A DNA stretch of 64,000 nucleotides from JADKHR01 sp041917295 (GTDB taxonomy: Bacteria > Elusimicrobiota > Elusimicrobia > FEN-1173). The notes below the pieces were generated by a model. The model was not told the origin of the DNA. It saw only the letters and a list, made by a program, of their open reading frames with translations, and did no database searches. The stretch is taken from NCBI GenBank assembly GCA_041917295.1, contig JAYRXX010000021.1, forward strand, positions 62,001 to 126,000. The letters run 5' to 3'. The position numbers were made by a program, and so were the translations under genes. Shown piece after piece: positions 16,348 through 25,623 of the stretch (position 1 is the first letter of the stretch; each line of letters begins with the position of its first letter).

Positions 16348-19079
16348 TGTCGGAGTTTAAAATCACGAACTGGGTCAAGGTTTTTCCAATCCTCAATAAA
16401 AAACTGGTTCCCTCCACCTTTACCTAACTTAGGATTAGTTATAACCTGACCAAAGGGGACCTCCATATCTTCTTTGACACGGTAGGCCCTCACGGTTGGG
16501 CGAAAACCATATTTGGGGTTTGGTGTAACTTGGAGAAGCCCGAACAGACCTTTTTGGTCTAGACCACTCGCCTTTACCGTACCGATATCCGTATAAAATG
16601 AACTTTGACCCGGAGCCCCACCGTAAACAAGTGTCCCTTTCTTAAGGAGGACGATAGAAAAATCATCTTGGCCACCATAAGCTGGGGCAAGTTGGGCATT
16701 TTGTGCACGGATAATTTTTTCTCGATTAGCTAAGGACTTAAAATTACTGGATTTAAGAGCACTCTTATTCTCAGCGATATTGCCTAGAACTCGATCTCGG
16801 ATATTTTGAACTCGGACCTGTTTTCCGACCAACAGATGCCCTGCCTCACTCTGAGCCACTTTTTTGATCCCTTGCATCGTCTCTTTGAAACCGGCCTTGA
16901 AACCTTGAACCGCTGGGGCGATGCCTTGGTTGGTTCCGGTCCGGGCCGCCCAGGCAGTTTCAAGCTTGGCCACTTGGCCGCCCACAAACATCCCCGTTGC
17001 GATCCCCATAAAACCCGCAAGGTCTTCGTTTACCCCGGCGGCCTGGAGACCATGGTTAGTGGCATACCCCGCCGCAAATCCGGAGACTGACGATACCGGA
17101 AATAACACCATCAACCCAACCCCGGCCGCAGTACCCAGTGCGCTGGCCAATTTGGTAGTACCAATTCCAACATAGCCCACAGCCATCATTGTTTTCGGAG
17201 ACGTCTCCGCATACTCAGACAACGTGTTAAATACATAGAAATCCGCCGCTTCGCTTGATGCTTCCTTTAACGTCGCCTGCGGATGGGCAACGGCCACGGA
17301 TATCCGGTCGCTCAGTTTGCCTGGCCCAGCCCCCAGCACTTTGTCCTTGGCAATTTTTAAAGACAATGCCCAATCCAACGCCCGGTCCGAGTCAACCGCG
17401 CCCGCTTCCACCAGTGTTACCAAAGTCTCTTGCGCGTGGCTCGCCCGTTCGGCAAAAACCTTCTTTTCCGGCGCAGGGAACCATTCATACCCTTTTGCCG
17501 CGGCTTCTACCGTTATTGGTTTCCCCGCCAAATCATCCACGTCCACGACCTGGTTTACGGCGGAAAGGTCATTCGTTAGATTCCGGATTTCTTTAAAGAA
17601 CCCTTTCGTCATTTCCGCTTGGACCGCTAAGGTTTCTGACCGGGCCTTAAACACTTCTGTGCGAGCCGTAAGATCTGGGAGAGCCTCCGCAACTTCTTGA
17701 TAGTTGCCGACCTTCATGTTTTCCGTGGCTTGGCTGGACAAGGCGGCCAAGGATTGGCCTTCCTGACGAAGGGACTTCAAATCGGCGGGGTCTTGGAATA
17801 CAGCCACATCCGTCTGACCTGTCGCTCGGGCCAGGTTGGTTAACAAACTCCGGGACGCCACCGCCCCGTTGCTGAAATCCCGGTCGGCCTTCGTAAATTG
17901 CCCTTGGGCTCCGGCAAGGCTTCCGCCCACCGCGGTCAACTTCTTTTCAACCTGGTTAAGGTCAATCACAGGTTTTGATTCTTGGACGAACAACCGCTTG
18001 TCCTTGCTTTGGACCTCTGCACTTTTTAAGTTCATCACAGCCGACTCAACAGCAAAGGTCGCGCGGATTAAGTTGACTGGACTTGATAGGCCCAACGTTT
18101 CGCCCAGGGCGCCATCCAATTGAACCTGCGCCCCACCAAATTGGAATTTACCGACCGTTGTCCCTTCGGGTGTCTTGGACGGGCCCTTGAACGTCATCTC
18201 CCCGCCCAACAGTTTACCGAACCCTTCGATGGTCACGGGGGCCTGGATCTTCATGGTCGTTCCCACGGCCAACCGGTCAAAGTCCAACCCCACCGGTTTC
18301 ACTTTGCCCCCGTCGTCCACAAACCGGACAGGCAAGTCACCCCCTTCCCGAACTATTCCACCGAAGTTTGAAACGAACGCCGTGCCTACAACTAGCCGAA
18401 GGCCGGTGCCTTCCTGCTTAAACGTTGACCCCGGCTCCCAGGTGTGTCCAAGGGCGGTGGTTTTCCCGTTCTGGGTTTGCAATAGCCCCGGAGCGGTCTC
18501 CACTAAATTCTTGAAGGAGGCATTGAGTCCTTGAGGTGGGACCGCCACTGGCGTTTCCGCCTTTTTTTTCAATCCAAAGAGGTTTTGGGCGAAATTGACG
18601 ATCCCATCCCCGATTTTCTTAAACACCGCCACAACACCTGCCCCAATCCCTTTGACGATAGAGCCAACTGACTGGATGAAAGTTGGTTTTTGGACAGAGG
18701 GGCCTGTATCCAGCTTGACGACAGGTTTCGTGGCCACATCCGAAACTTTAACCTGAGGCGAATATTGAAATCGGATCGTGGGCTGGAAAGTTAGGTTAAG
18801 TTTGGGCGACTCGTAACGGACAGAGTTGAAGTTCAGGTTGGACGGCCCCACAAAACTCTGCATCCGAGCCCGAGACTGTTGCATCTGCCGCTCAAAGTCG
18901 GAAGCGGAATAGCCTCCGCGTGAACCGTAGTTACTGCTGTAAGTGTTGCCGTAATAATCGTCGTTGTTCCGAGCCAAAGCGGGAGCGGCTTCTAATCCAA
19001 CAAGGGTAAAACAAAGCACAGTAGAGAGAATTTTCATCGGAAATGATCGGCTAAAACAATAATCCGAGGTTTGTCGCAT
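16344..19079 (-). CDS. Candidate secreted polymorphic toxin with TNT-like C-terminal domain
   Basis: A 911-residue protein. A Sec signal peptide reads MKILSTVLCFTLVGLEAAPALA, directly preceded by 14 residues if ATG 19079 (GAGG 4 nt upstream) is used; ATG 19037 is the alternative start. A Tyr/Asn/Gly-rich linker, a helical middle region (about 370-640) and a Gly/Ala hydrophobic segment (about 650-720) follow. The C-terminal domain (about 805-911) contains 'KKGTLVYGGAPGQSSFYTD', 'LLQVTPNPKYGFRP', 'AYRVKEDMEVPFGQV' and 'GKGGGNQFFIEDW'. The GGGxQ-aromatic end and the order of blocks recall TNT-type (DUF4237) NAD+ glycohydrolase toxins. A small gene overlapping its stop fits an immunity partner. 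No RHS or FHA repeats. Toxin activity is inferred. Confidence 0.55.
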   Translation of the reverse strand: MRQTSDYCFSRSFPMKILSTVLCFTLVGLEAAPALARNNDDYYGNTYSSNYGSRGGYSASDFERQMQQSRARMQSFVGPSNLNFNSVRYESPKLNLTFQPTIRFQYSPQVKVSDVATKPVVKLDTGPSVQKPTFIQSVGSIVKGIGAGVVAVFKKIGDGIVNFAQNLFGLKKKAETPVAVPPQGLNASFKNLVETAPGLLQTQNGKTTALGHTWEPGSTFKQEGTGLRLVVGTAFVSNFGGIVREGGDLPVRFVDDGGKVKPVGLDFDRLAVGTTMKIQAPVTIEGFGKLLGGEMTFKGPSKTPEGTTVGKFQFGGAQVQLDGALGETLGLSSPVNLIRATFAVESAVMNLKSAEVQSKDKRLFVQESKPVIDLNQVEKKLTAVGGSLAGAQGQFTKADRDFSNGAVASRSLLTNLARATGQTDVAVFQDPADLKSLRQEGQSLAALSSQATENMKVGNYQEVAEALPDLTARTEVFKARSETLAVQAEMTKGFFKEIRNLTNDLSAVNQVVDVDDLAGKPITVEAAAKGYEWFPAPEKKVFAERASHAQETLVTLVEAGAVDSDRALDWALSLKIAKDKVLGAGPGKLSDRISVAVAHPQATLKEASSEAADFYVFNTLSEYAETSPKTMMAVGYVGIGTTKLASALGTAAGVGLMVLFPVSSVSGFAAGYATNHGLQAAGVNEDLAGFMGIATGMFVGGQVAKLETAWAARTGTNQGIAPAVQGFKAGFKETMQGIKKVAQSEAGHLLVGKQVRVQNIRDRVLGNIAENKSALKSSNFKSLANREKIIRAQNAQLAPAYGGQDDFSIVLLKKGTLVYGGAPGQSSFYTDIGTVKASGLDQKGLFGLLQVTPNPKYGFRPTVRAYRVKEDMEVPFGQVITNPKLGKGGGNQFFIEDWKNLDPVRDFKLRQ

Positions 19080-19282
19080 AAAGCCTCACTTTTAAATTAC
19101 CCATGCAATGGACCCATGTTAGCAATCTTTTATCGAAAGTAAAAATCCATTTTTTTACAACAGTAAGCTTTTAGATACTATTTTCGGCAAAACATTACGT
19201 TTGACCCGACAGAAGAAAGAATTCGTTTTCGTCAATCACGGAAACGCCGTTTGCGTCGCGCACAACCATTCCCGGCTCGTTC

Positions 19283-21727
19283 TTAGGAATTGTCGCGGCT
19301 GGAGGAATTTTGAAGCAGGGGGAATTGCATATGAAACGTTGTCCCGTTTTCGCGACTGCTCGTTGCCCACACCGTTCCTCCCATGGCCCCCATCGCGTGC
19401 GCGACGTTAAATAACCCCAACCCGGAAATACCGATGGTTCCATCTCCGTGAATTTGCGTGCCGCGGTCAAATATCTTTTTTAGATTTTTCGGTGCAATGG
19501 GCTCCCCCCCGACATTCCTGAGCAATATCGTAACGAATGTTTCATCGATCTGATATCCAATCTGAATCGTGCCTCCGCACGGAGTATGGCGCATGGCGTT
19601 GTCGGCAATGTTCCCCAAAACCCTGAAAGAAAGAATTTCAGGGTCGCATCGTATTTGAATCCCCGGCTCCGGGAGGTCAAACACCAAACGAAGGCCATGG
19701 TGAGCACAAACAGGCTCGATCTTATGGATAAACAGGTCAAGGACGCTCCTCGCCTCGCAGGGAACGATGCGCAGAGCATCTGTTTGCGGGTTAATAAGCG
19801 CCTCCAATTTTCGCCTCACAAAACCGGAATCCTGTTTCATCGCAAGGAGCGCTTGTTTTTGTTCTCCGCTGACGGTTCCCAATTTCCCTTCCAATAAATC
19901 ATCAAGCAACTTGAAACTGCCCTTGTCAAAAGGTTGGCGAAGGTCATGGGCCCATTCCGCGCTCTTTTTTTGTTGTGCAACGGCGGTCATCATGACCATC
20001 AACGTTTCCTGCCCCGCCGAAAAAAGGAGAGTGAGGGCATCGATGTCTTCGGCATTGAATAAATCCTCCGGTCCCGGACCGATCTCATCTTTGAACAACG
20101 ATCGAAGCACCGCCGTCTGAAGAACGCGTCTTTGTTTTTTGGACAAGCCACCGCGTTCGCGGTGCTGTTTGAGCAATTGGATCCCCTCCGAACGAAGGTT
20201 GAGCGAATTCAAATCCAACACGCTCAGGAATTCCTTCTCATCGACCAACCTGTTCAACGCGTCAAGGATGTCATGGTCGGACGCCTGCTCCGGCGTTTTT
20301 TGGGGATCCAAACGGCCTGTGAGTTGTTTAATGGCTTTGATTTTATTTTTATCTTTCGTGATGGGAATATCCAAAAGGTCCCGGATTGAATTAAAATGGA
20401 CCTCGTTTTGTTTAAAAAAGGAAATGCCTTTTTTTAGTTTCTTCCCCACAGTGATAAAACCAACAATTTTCTCCCCGTTTGAAAATGGCACGCACAGATG
20501 GGCGCCCAACACCTCCATCATGCCGTCAATTTGACGGGCCCGATCGATGGGCAGTTCATGAATAAGCGTGTCACGGAACACGATCCCCTTCCGCTCATTC
20601 ATGAGTTTCAAAAGGCCCTTCTTTTCTCCCCGCATGGACCGAATTGCCGTTTCACGGTCCATCCCGGCCCACGCTTGGGGCAAATAGGCGTCGATTTCCT
20701 CATCGAACATGTACCCGACGACACCGTCCGTTTCAATCAAGAGATTCACCGAGTCCGCCATATTGATGTACCAATGCCGAGGCGAAACGGACCCGACGAT
20801 AACCCTCTCATAATACGCCACGTTCTTTAAACTCTCGTATTTTCCCTGAAACCAAGCGAGCTTATCAACAATTTGAGTAAAAGAACCCTTCCATTTACTC
20901 ATCAGGTATGGCGCCATTCCGAGAGCAACCAGAATTAATATGGAAGCCACCACCAAAGAGTTTGACCACCAGACAATGAAAAGCATGGGAGCCGCAATGG
21001 TAAAGATAAGCAACCCATAGATAAAAGCGTAACGGAAAACCAAATTAACGTCCATTAGGCGGTAACGGAAAATTGCATAGGACCAAAACCCGATTAAAGC
21101 AAGAGTCCCTAATGGGCCGAATTTATTAAGTTCGACAATGTTGAACATGGGAAGAGCAATATTAACCAACATTCCGAAACCAGCACTTAAGGAGGCGCCT
21201 GTTAAAACATAGACGCCCTGTATTCGGGTAAGTCCAGTGGTTTTTCGGCATCGTTTCACTAACAAATAAATTCCATACCCCATGAGGCTCGAGTAATAGA
21301 TCGAGTAAATATTGAAAATGTATCCCCCACGCCAGGAAATACCCCAATTTTCCCAATGAGCATCTGAAATCATTTGAGATGAATAAATATTGAAAAGGAA
21401 ATACCCTGTTATCATGAGGTGAATTAAAAACACGGGGGGGGATACTTTATAATCATCTTTCGCAATTAACTTAACAAACCAGCTAAAAAAAGGCGGGAGG
21501 AAAATCGCTCCGAACATAATCCTTCTTGTCCAAAGGAGGGCTTGCTCGTTGCTCTCGGTTCTTAGAGCGAAGCCATGGCAAAGGGTCCAGAGAGCAACCG
21601 ACATTCCAAGGCCAAAGAAAACCAAGTTGATCTGTTTTTTGTTTCCCTTAAAGAGGATAAAAAGAGGCAGGGCCAAATTAAAAGCGCTGCCAACAAACAC
21701 TATTGTGCTTAAACCTCTCATTGCCAT
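19283..21727 (-). CDS. Membrane sensor histidine kinase (7TM-type N-terminus, GAF-like, HATPase)
   Basis: An 814-residue protein. Residues about 1-290 hold eight to nine hydrophobic helices, of the 7TM histidine-kinase N-terminal type. A GAF-like sensory region (about 310-460: 'VSPRHWYINMADSVNLLIETDG', 'HLCVPFSNGEKIVGFITVGKK') and a helical linker follow. The phosphoacceptor box is 'EWAHDLRQPFDKGSF' (HELRTP-like). The ATPase has N box 'GNIADNAMRHT' and G box 'GISGLGLFNVAHAMGAMGG'. It overlaps the amidohydrolase by 10 nt, so both are translated together. A response regulator at the other end of the same five-gene set is the obvious partner. The membrane part could sense a hydrophobic ligand, as CqsS and LqsS do; that is inference. 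Confidence 0.88.
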   Translation of the reverse strand: MAMRGLSTIVFVGSAFNLALPLFILFKGNKKQINLVFFGLGMSVALWTLCHGFALRTESNEQALLWTRRIMFGAIFLPPFFSWFVKLIAKDDYKVSPPVFLIHLMITGYFLFNIYSSQMISDAHWENWGISWRGGYIFNIYSIYYSSLMGYGIYLLVKRCRKTTGLTRIQGVYVLTGASLSAGFGMLVNIALPMFNIVELNKFGPLGTLALIGFWSYAIFRYRLMDVNLVFRYAFIYGLLIFTIAAPMLFIVWWSNSLVVASILILVALGMAPYLMSKWKGSFTQIVDKLAWFQGKYESLKNVAYYERVIVGSVSPRHWYINMADSVNLLIETDGVVGYMFDEEIDAYLPQAWAGMDRETAIRSMRGEKKGLLKLMNERKGIVFRDTLIHELPIDRARQIDGMMEVLGAHLCVPFSNGEKIVGFITVGKKLKKGISFFKQNEVHFNSIRDLLDIPITKDKNKIKAIKQLTGRLDPQKTPEQASDHDILDALNRLVDEKEFLSVLDLNSLNLRSEGIQLLKQHRERGGLSKKQRRVLQTAVLRSLFKDEIGPGPEDLFNAEDIDALTLLFSAGQETLMVMMTAVAQQKKSAEWAHDLRQPFDKGSFKLLDDLLEGKLGTVSGEQKQALLAMKQDSGFVRRKLEALINPQTDALRIVPCEARSVLDLFIHKIEPVCAHHGLRLVFDLPEPGIQIRCDPEILSFRVLGNIADNAMRHTPCGGTIQIGYQIDETFVTILLRNVGGEPIAPKNLKKIFDRGTQIHGDGTIGISGLGLFNVAHAMGAMGGTVWATSSRENGTTFHMQFPLLQNSSSRDNS

Positions 21728-22662
21728 TTTAGGAGTTTGTTCCCGTTTTCACTTTGAATCAATTGTGTAATCCTATTAATATCTTGATTGTTTTTTCGAC
21801 AAAATCGATTAATCGCAGATCTTAAAATAAATAGAGATTGTGCCTGTGTACCATAAGGCCAATCCGAACCAAATATGACGCGCTCTGGTCCCAATAATGA
21901 AAGCGCTGAAATTATGGTCTCCAACCCCACTCCGCTAGTATCAACATGAACATTTCTAAGGCCAACGATGTTTTCCAAAAACTTATTGTCAGGGTTAAAG
22001 TATCCTCCCGCGTGAGCAACAACGAATGTTGTGTTTGGATGGGACTCCAAGGCAGGTAGGAGTTTATCCCCAACCGCCAATTTTCGTGAGGTGTCGAAAA
22101 GAACCGGTGTAATACCCCCATGTATGATAATAAACAAGCCTTTTTGGGCGGCAACCTCATATAATGCATGAGCTTCATTCGCTAATGGGTCAACTCTTTG
22201 AATGTTCGGATGAAATTTTATCCCTCGAAATGGGAAGCGCGCACAATAACCCACAATTTGATTTTTTACGTCTTGAGGGGAGGCCCCATCAAAGTTGACC
22301 GAGAGTAGGGGAATTAATCGACCAGGCGCCTTTTTGGAAATATCGACAACCTGCTCAGTCTCAACAAAAGGAGCAATTGGTAAAATTAGGCTCTTTTCTA
22401 TACCCGCTGAATCCATGGATGAAATCAGATTCTTGCCATTTGCCAAATAAGCGGCTTTTTGGGCAGAAGAAAACAGAATTGATTTTGGGAGAAATCCTGA
22501 AGACACAAGTTGAATGAGATAGGGGTTGAAGCCAGACCGCTCAAGAAGGTGGGATTCAACATGCCCCTCACCATTAGGTAAGATCCGTTCTCTATAACAC
22601 CTACTACACACATCTCCAATGTGGGTATGAAAGTCGATAATAGGGAAGGGGGCGGGTTCCAT
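21718..22662 (-). CDS. Amidohydrolase-2 (TIM-barrel metal-dependent hydrolase/decarboxylase)
   Basis: A 314-residue soluble enzyme of the amidohydrolase-related family. The first metal motif is 'IIDFHTHIG' at the N-terminus; 'GIKFHPNIQ' gives a barrel His, 'FVVAHAGGYF' the next and 'VIFGSDWPYG' the terminal Asp. A Cys pair near the start ('DVCSRC') is unusual. I use ATG 22662, 1 nt after the stop of the PilZ-oxoamine synthase gene, since upstream in-frame starts lie inside that gene. Family members hydrolyse C-N or ester bonds or decarboxylate; the substrate here is unknown, perhaps a product or precursor of the adjacent PLP enzyme. Confidence 0.85.
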   Translation of the reverse strand: MEPAPFPIIDFHTHIGDVCSRCYRERILPNGEGHVESHLLERSGFNPYLIQLVSSGFLPKSILFSSAQKAAYLANGKNLISSMDSAGIEKSLILPIAPFVETEQVVDISKKAPGRLIPLLSVNFDGASPQDVKNQIVGYCARFPFRGIKFHPNIQRVDPLANEAHALYEVAAQKGLFIIIHGGITPVLFDTSRKLAVGDKLLPALESHPNTTFVVAHAGGYFNPDNKFLENIVGLRNVHVDTSGVGLETIISALSLLGPERVIFGSDWPYGTQAQSLFILRSAINRFCRKNNQDINRITQLIQSENGNKLLKWQ

Positions 22663-22663
22663 T

Positions 22664-24280
22664 TTATGCCCCCGGGATAATTCCCTCTTGTCTCCCCAGT
22701 TTTCCGAGTTCATCCACCACAAAATCTATTTGTTGCGTGGTGTGTTTAACGGTGAGCATACAGCGCAAAATAGCTTTCCCTGGAGCTGTGGCCGGATATC
22801 GAACAGCGGGAAGAAAGACACCACTCTTAAATAGGTCAGCGGCTATTCTCTTAGCTTTGTGTTCTGAGCCTATCAAAATCGGAATGATGTGCGATTGACT
22901 CCCTAAAATATCAAATCCCAAATCAAGAACTTTTTTCTTGAAATAATCAACGTTTTTCCAAAATTGCTTATGCAGGTTCAAATCGGAATCAAAAACACTA
23001 AACGCTTCTTTTACTCCAGCAACCGTGGCCGGCGGGAGAGCGGAGCTGAAAATATACGTATTGGCTTGAAGCCGCAAATAATCGCAGAGATTTGATTGAG
23101 CGCAAATAAATCCGCCCGCAGCCCCAAAAGCTTTGCTAAACGTTCCCAGAATGACATCCACGTTTTTGACACCCCAATGTTCCACAGATCCGCGGCCTGT
23201 TCTTCCCATGTGCCCGATCCCGTGAGAATCATCTAAATAGATAAGGGCATTGTATTTATTGGCAAGGGCCGATATGTCTTTTAGCGGGGCCAAGTCGCCC
23301 CTCATGCTAAATACGCCCTCTGTTATTATGATCTTTCGGTTCGTGTGTGTCGTGCGCAATTGATCTTCAAGCTGGTCCATGTCCAAATGCCGATAAGTGC
23401 GCATTACGGCATGATTTTTTATTTCTGCTAACCGACACCCATGAATGATGCTTTTATGATTCTCATGGTCGGAAAAAATTCCGACCACATTGCCCACATT
23501 CACCTTTCGGTTCAGAAAACTGATGTTTGTCATGGCCTCTATGCCGCCGACATTGCCCATATATCCAGTCATAAACAGGACAGTGTCCTCAACTCCAAGG
23601 AACCCAGAAATTACTAACTCAAGATCTTTCAAAAGCTGAAGATTCCCCGATATTAATCTTGATCCACCACACCCGGTGCCGTATATTTCTAACGCCGCTT
23701 TTGCGGCCGCAATGACCTTTGGGTGTACGCTCATCCCAAGAGAATTATTTGAACAGAGTTGTATAACTTCTTTTCCGTCATAAACAACTTTATCCAGCGG
23801 GGGGCCATGCGCAACGTGAAATTGAAAATCTGTCCCCTCCTCATCAAGGTTGGCCATCCAACGATTAAAGAAGTCAAGCTTTCTTCGGTCAACTTTAATT
23901 TTACGGGTTCTTCGAGATTGCAGAGTTTCTTCAAGGAACTGTTTGAGCTTTTGGGTCTGATCCTCGGACGTTTCCAGAAACTTAATCCCATAACGGAGGG
24001 GCCTCGGTGTGCTGTCGGGCGTTTCGCTCCAAGCCACAACTCCTCGAAGAGGCTCTTCTCCGACAAAATTATCGTTCAGGCGGGCAAAAACCCGTTGACC
24101 CTCTCGGAGGAATCCATTCGTCTGCATCCGAAGTCCGCCAAGGCTGATGTCCACCAGATCGGCCTTTAAAACCTGACTTGGGACACTTGAGTCCTTTGAA
24201 AAGCAGGACACCTCAATGTTTGAAGTGCATTGAACGCGCACGGCCATTCGCCGGTCGGATGATCCCCGTGAGGTCTTCAT
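22664..24280 (-). CDS. PilZ domain fused to alpha-oxoamine synthase (PLP, BioF/KBL/SPT/CqsA family)
   Basis: A 538-residue fusion. Residues 1-125 are a PilZ domain with both c-di-GMP motifs intact: RxxxR at 11-15 (RMAVR) and DxSxxG at 44-49 (DISLGG). Residues 125-538 are an alpha-oxoamine synthase: 'LCSNNSLGMSVHP', 'GTGCGGSRLISGN', 'FMTGYMGNVGGI', His272/His275 region, 'DDSHGIGHMGR' (Asp351, His353) and PLP-binding Lys383 in 'TFSKAFGAAGG'. The family condenses an amino acid with an acyl thioester (8-amino-7-oxononanoate, aminoketobutyrate, ketosphinganine or CqsA/LqsA signal). No bio genes are near, so biotin synthesis is unlikely. The PilZ fusion suggests allosteric control by c-di-GMP. The exact product is not predictable. 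Confidence 0.9.
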   Translation of the reverse strand: MKTSRGSSDRRMAVRVQCTSNIEVSCFSKDSSVPSQVLKADLVDISLGGLRMQTNGFLREGQRVFARLNDNFVGEEPLRGVVAWSETPDSTPRPLRYGIKFLETSEDQTQKLKQFLEETLQSRRTRKIKVDRRKLDFFNRWMANLDEEGTDFQFHVAHGPPLDKVVYDGKEVIQLCSNNSLGMSVHPKVIAAAKAALEIYGTGCGGSRLISGNLQLLKDLELVISGFLGVEDTVLFMTGYMGNVGGIEAMTNISFLNRKVNVGNVVGIFSDHENHKSIIHGCRLAEIKNHAVMRTYRHLDMDQLEDQLRTTHTNRKIIITEGVFSMRGDLAPLKDISALANKYNALIYLDDSHGIGHMGRTGRGSVEHWGVKNVDVILGTFSKAFGAAGGFICAQSNLCDYLRLQANTYIFSSALPPATVAGVKEAFSVFDSDLNLHKQFWKNVDYFKKKVLDLGFDILGSQSHIIPILIGSEHKAKRIAADLFKSGVFLPAVRYPATAPGKAILRCMLTVKHTTQQIDFVVDELGKLGRQEGIIPGA

Positions 24281-24307
24281 ATCGAAATTGTAGGCATGAG
24301 AAACCCC

Positions 24308-25603
24308 CTAAAACTTATAGGAAAAATTTATCGCGAAAGAGTTAGCAAAGGACTTGTAGGTTCCGCTGGCATCTGAGAGAGGGGAACCCACCGTGTTATT
24401 TACCGTTCGGCTTGGAAATATATTGACCATGTAAGCCAGATCAACACCAACACCCCCCACTTTGTACCCGGTCCCCAAAGCAATGCCGTACAAGTCCGAA
24501 TCTGGAATGGAAGGCTCATATGTTTTGTTCGGAACGGGGGAATCCATGTACATAAACCCGCTACGAAGTTTCCAACGCTCGTTCAATTGATATTGGGTTC
24601 CAAGCGCGGCACTAAAAACATCTTTCCACTGCCTCTGTTGCGGGTTCCCGGTATTAAGAATTGCTAACCGATTGGGATCCGTTTCCTGAGTGTAATGGAT
24701 TTGCTGCTCTTTAAATGTTGACCACCCCGTCCATTCAACATCAACTTCAAAATTCCATTTTTTATTGAGTTCAATGGAGTAGCCAAGTGTCGTTGAGTCC
24801 GGGAACCGCAGAACCGACTCACCACCCGTTGAATAAGAAGCGCCACCAAATACGAAGGCCATAGTCCCGCTCATATTTTCGAGTTTGGCCGTTCCATCAA
24901 TCGTCATGCTGATCTTGCTCCTATAGGTCAAACCAAGACGTTGTCCCTCTTTAGGTTTTAGGAAGGCCGCCATGTTCCAACCCCACCCAGCTCCATCCCC
25001 CTTCTGCTGAAATGTCCCGTCTGGGGCTGCCGGATCAGAATTGACCGCCGCGACGCTCACCTGCCTCTTGAGATCGGCGTCCGCTCTCATGTAATCCACC
25101 CCAGCAGCAAACGAAAACCCTTCGTTAATTTTGTAGGCAACGTTGGGGTTTGCATGAAGGACATGAAGTTTCGAATCGGTCGCCATGTACTTGGAAAAAC
25201 CGTTGGCGTCCCAAGTTGTACCCAGCCCAAAGGGAGATGTTAGTCCTACACCCCACGCCCACTTTGTCTGCCCAAGAGGTCCCCCAACGAAAAGGTTAGG
25301 AATGACAAACAAATGGTTCGCTGCCTTTTCGTCGTTCCCGGCTGTATCAACGTGGGAATTATAAGGCGTAAGAACTTCCGCCCCCAGGCCAAGCATGGGG
25401 CTTTCAAGAAAGGAGAGCGCTGCAGGGTTAAAGAAATTGGCCGAAGGATCTTCTGCCCGAGCCACGACAGCATTTCCTTGTCCGAGGGCATACGCCCCAA
25501 TCGCTTGGTTGCCCAAACCACGCGATCCGACTGTCCATCCAGTTTGGGATAAAAGGGCAAGCACTCCAATTGCCAACCCCGTCTCTGACCTAACTCGAAG
25601 CAT
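24308..25603 (-). CDS. FadL/OmpP1-type outer-membrane hydrophobic-compound channel
   Basis: A 431-residue exported barrel. After a signal peptide (about 1-28), the chain has 'AYALGQGNAVVARAEDPSANFFNPAALSF'-type hatch sequence (the NPA motif of FadL), 'GVGLTSPFGLGTTW', 'PNVAYKINEGFSFAAGVDYM' and a C-terminal aromatic (YKF). FadL proteins move long-chain fatty acids and other hydrophobic molecules across the outer membrane by lateral diffusion. ATG 25603 follows GGGAGGACAG. It lies 20 nt downstream of the response regulator and 27 nt upstream of the PilZ-oxoamine synthase gene, so uptake or export of that enzyme's lipid substrate or product is plausible. Confidence 0.92.
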   Translation of the reverse strand: MLRVRSETGLAIGVLALLSQTGWTVGSRGLGNQAIGAYALGQGNAVVARAEDPSANFFNPAALSFLESPMLGLGAEVLTPYNSHVDTAGNDEKAANHLFVIPNLFVGGPLGQTKWAWGVGLTSPFGLGTTWDANGFSKYMATDSKLHVLHANPNVAYKINEGFSFAAGVDYMRADADLKRQVSVAAVNSDPAAPDGTFQQKGDGAGWGWNMAAFLKPKEGQRLGLTYRSKISMTIDGTAKLENMSGTMAFVFGGASYSTGGESVLRFPDSTTLGYSIELNKKWNFEVDVEWTGWSTFKEQQIHYTQETDPNRLAILNTGNPQQRQWKDVFSAALGTQYQLNERWKLRSGFMYMDSPVPNKTYEPSIPDSDLYGIALGTGYKVGGVGVDLAYMVNIFPSRTVNNTVGSPLSDASGTYKSFANSFAINFSYKF

Positions 25604-25623
25604 CTGTCCTCCCTTTTTCGGAT

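Noticed and set aside
19195..19470. 91-codon frame overlapping the end of the histidine kinase gene
   Set aside because: Most of it is antiphase to the intact HATPase; only about 28 residues lie beyond the stop, with no evidence of a frameshifted extension.
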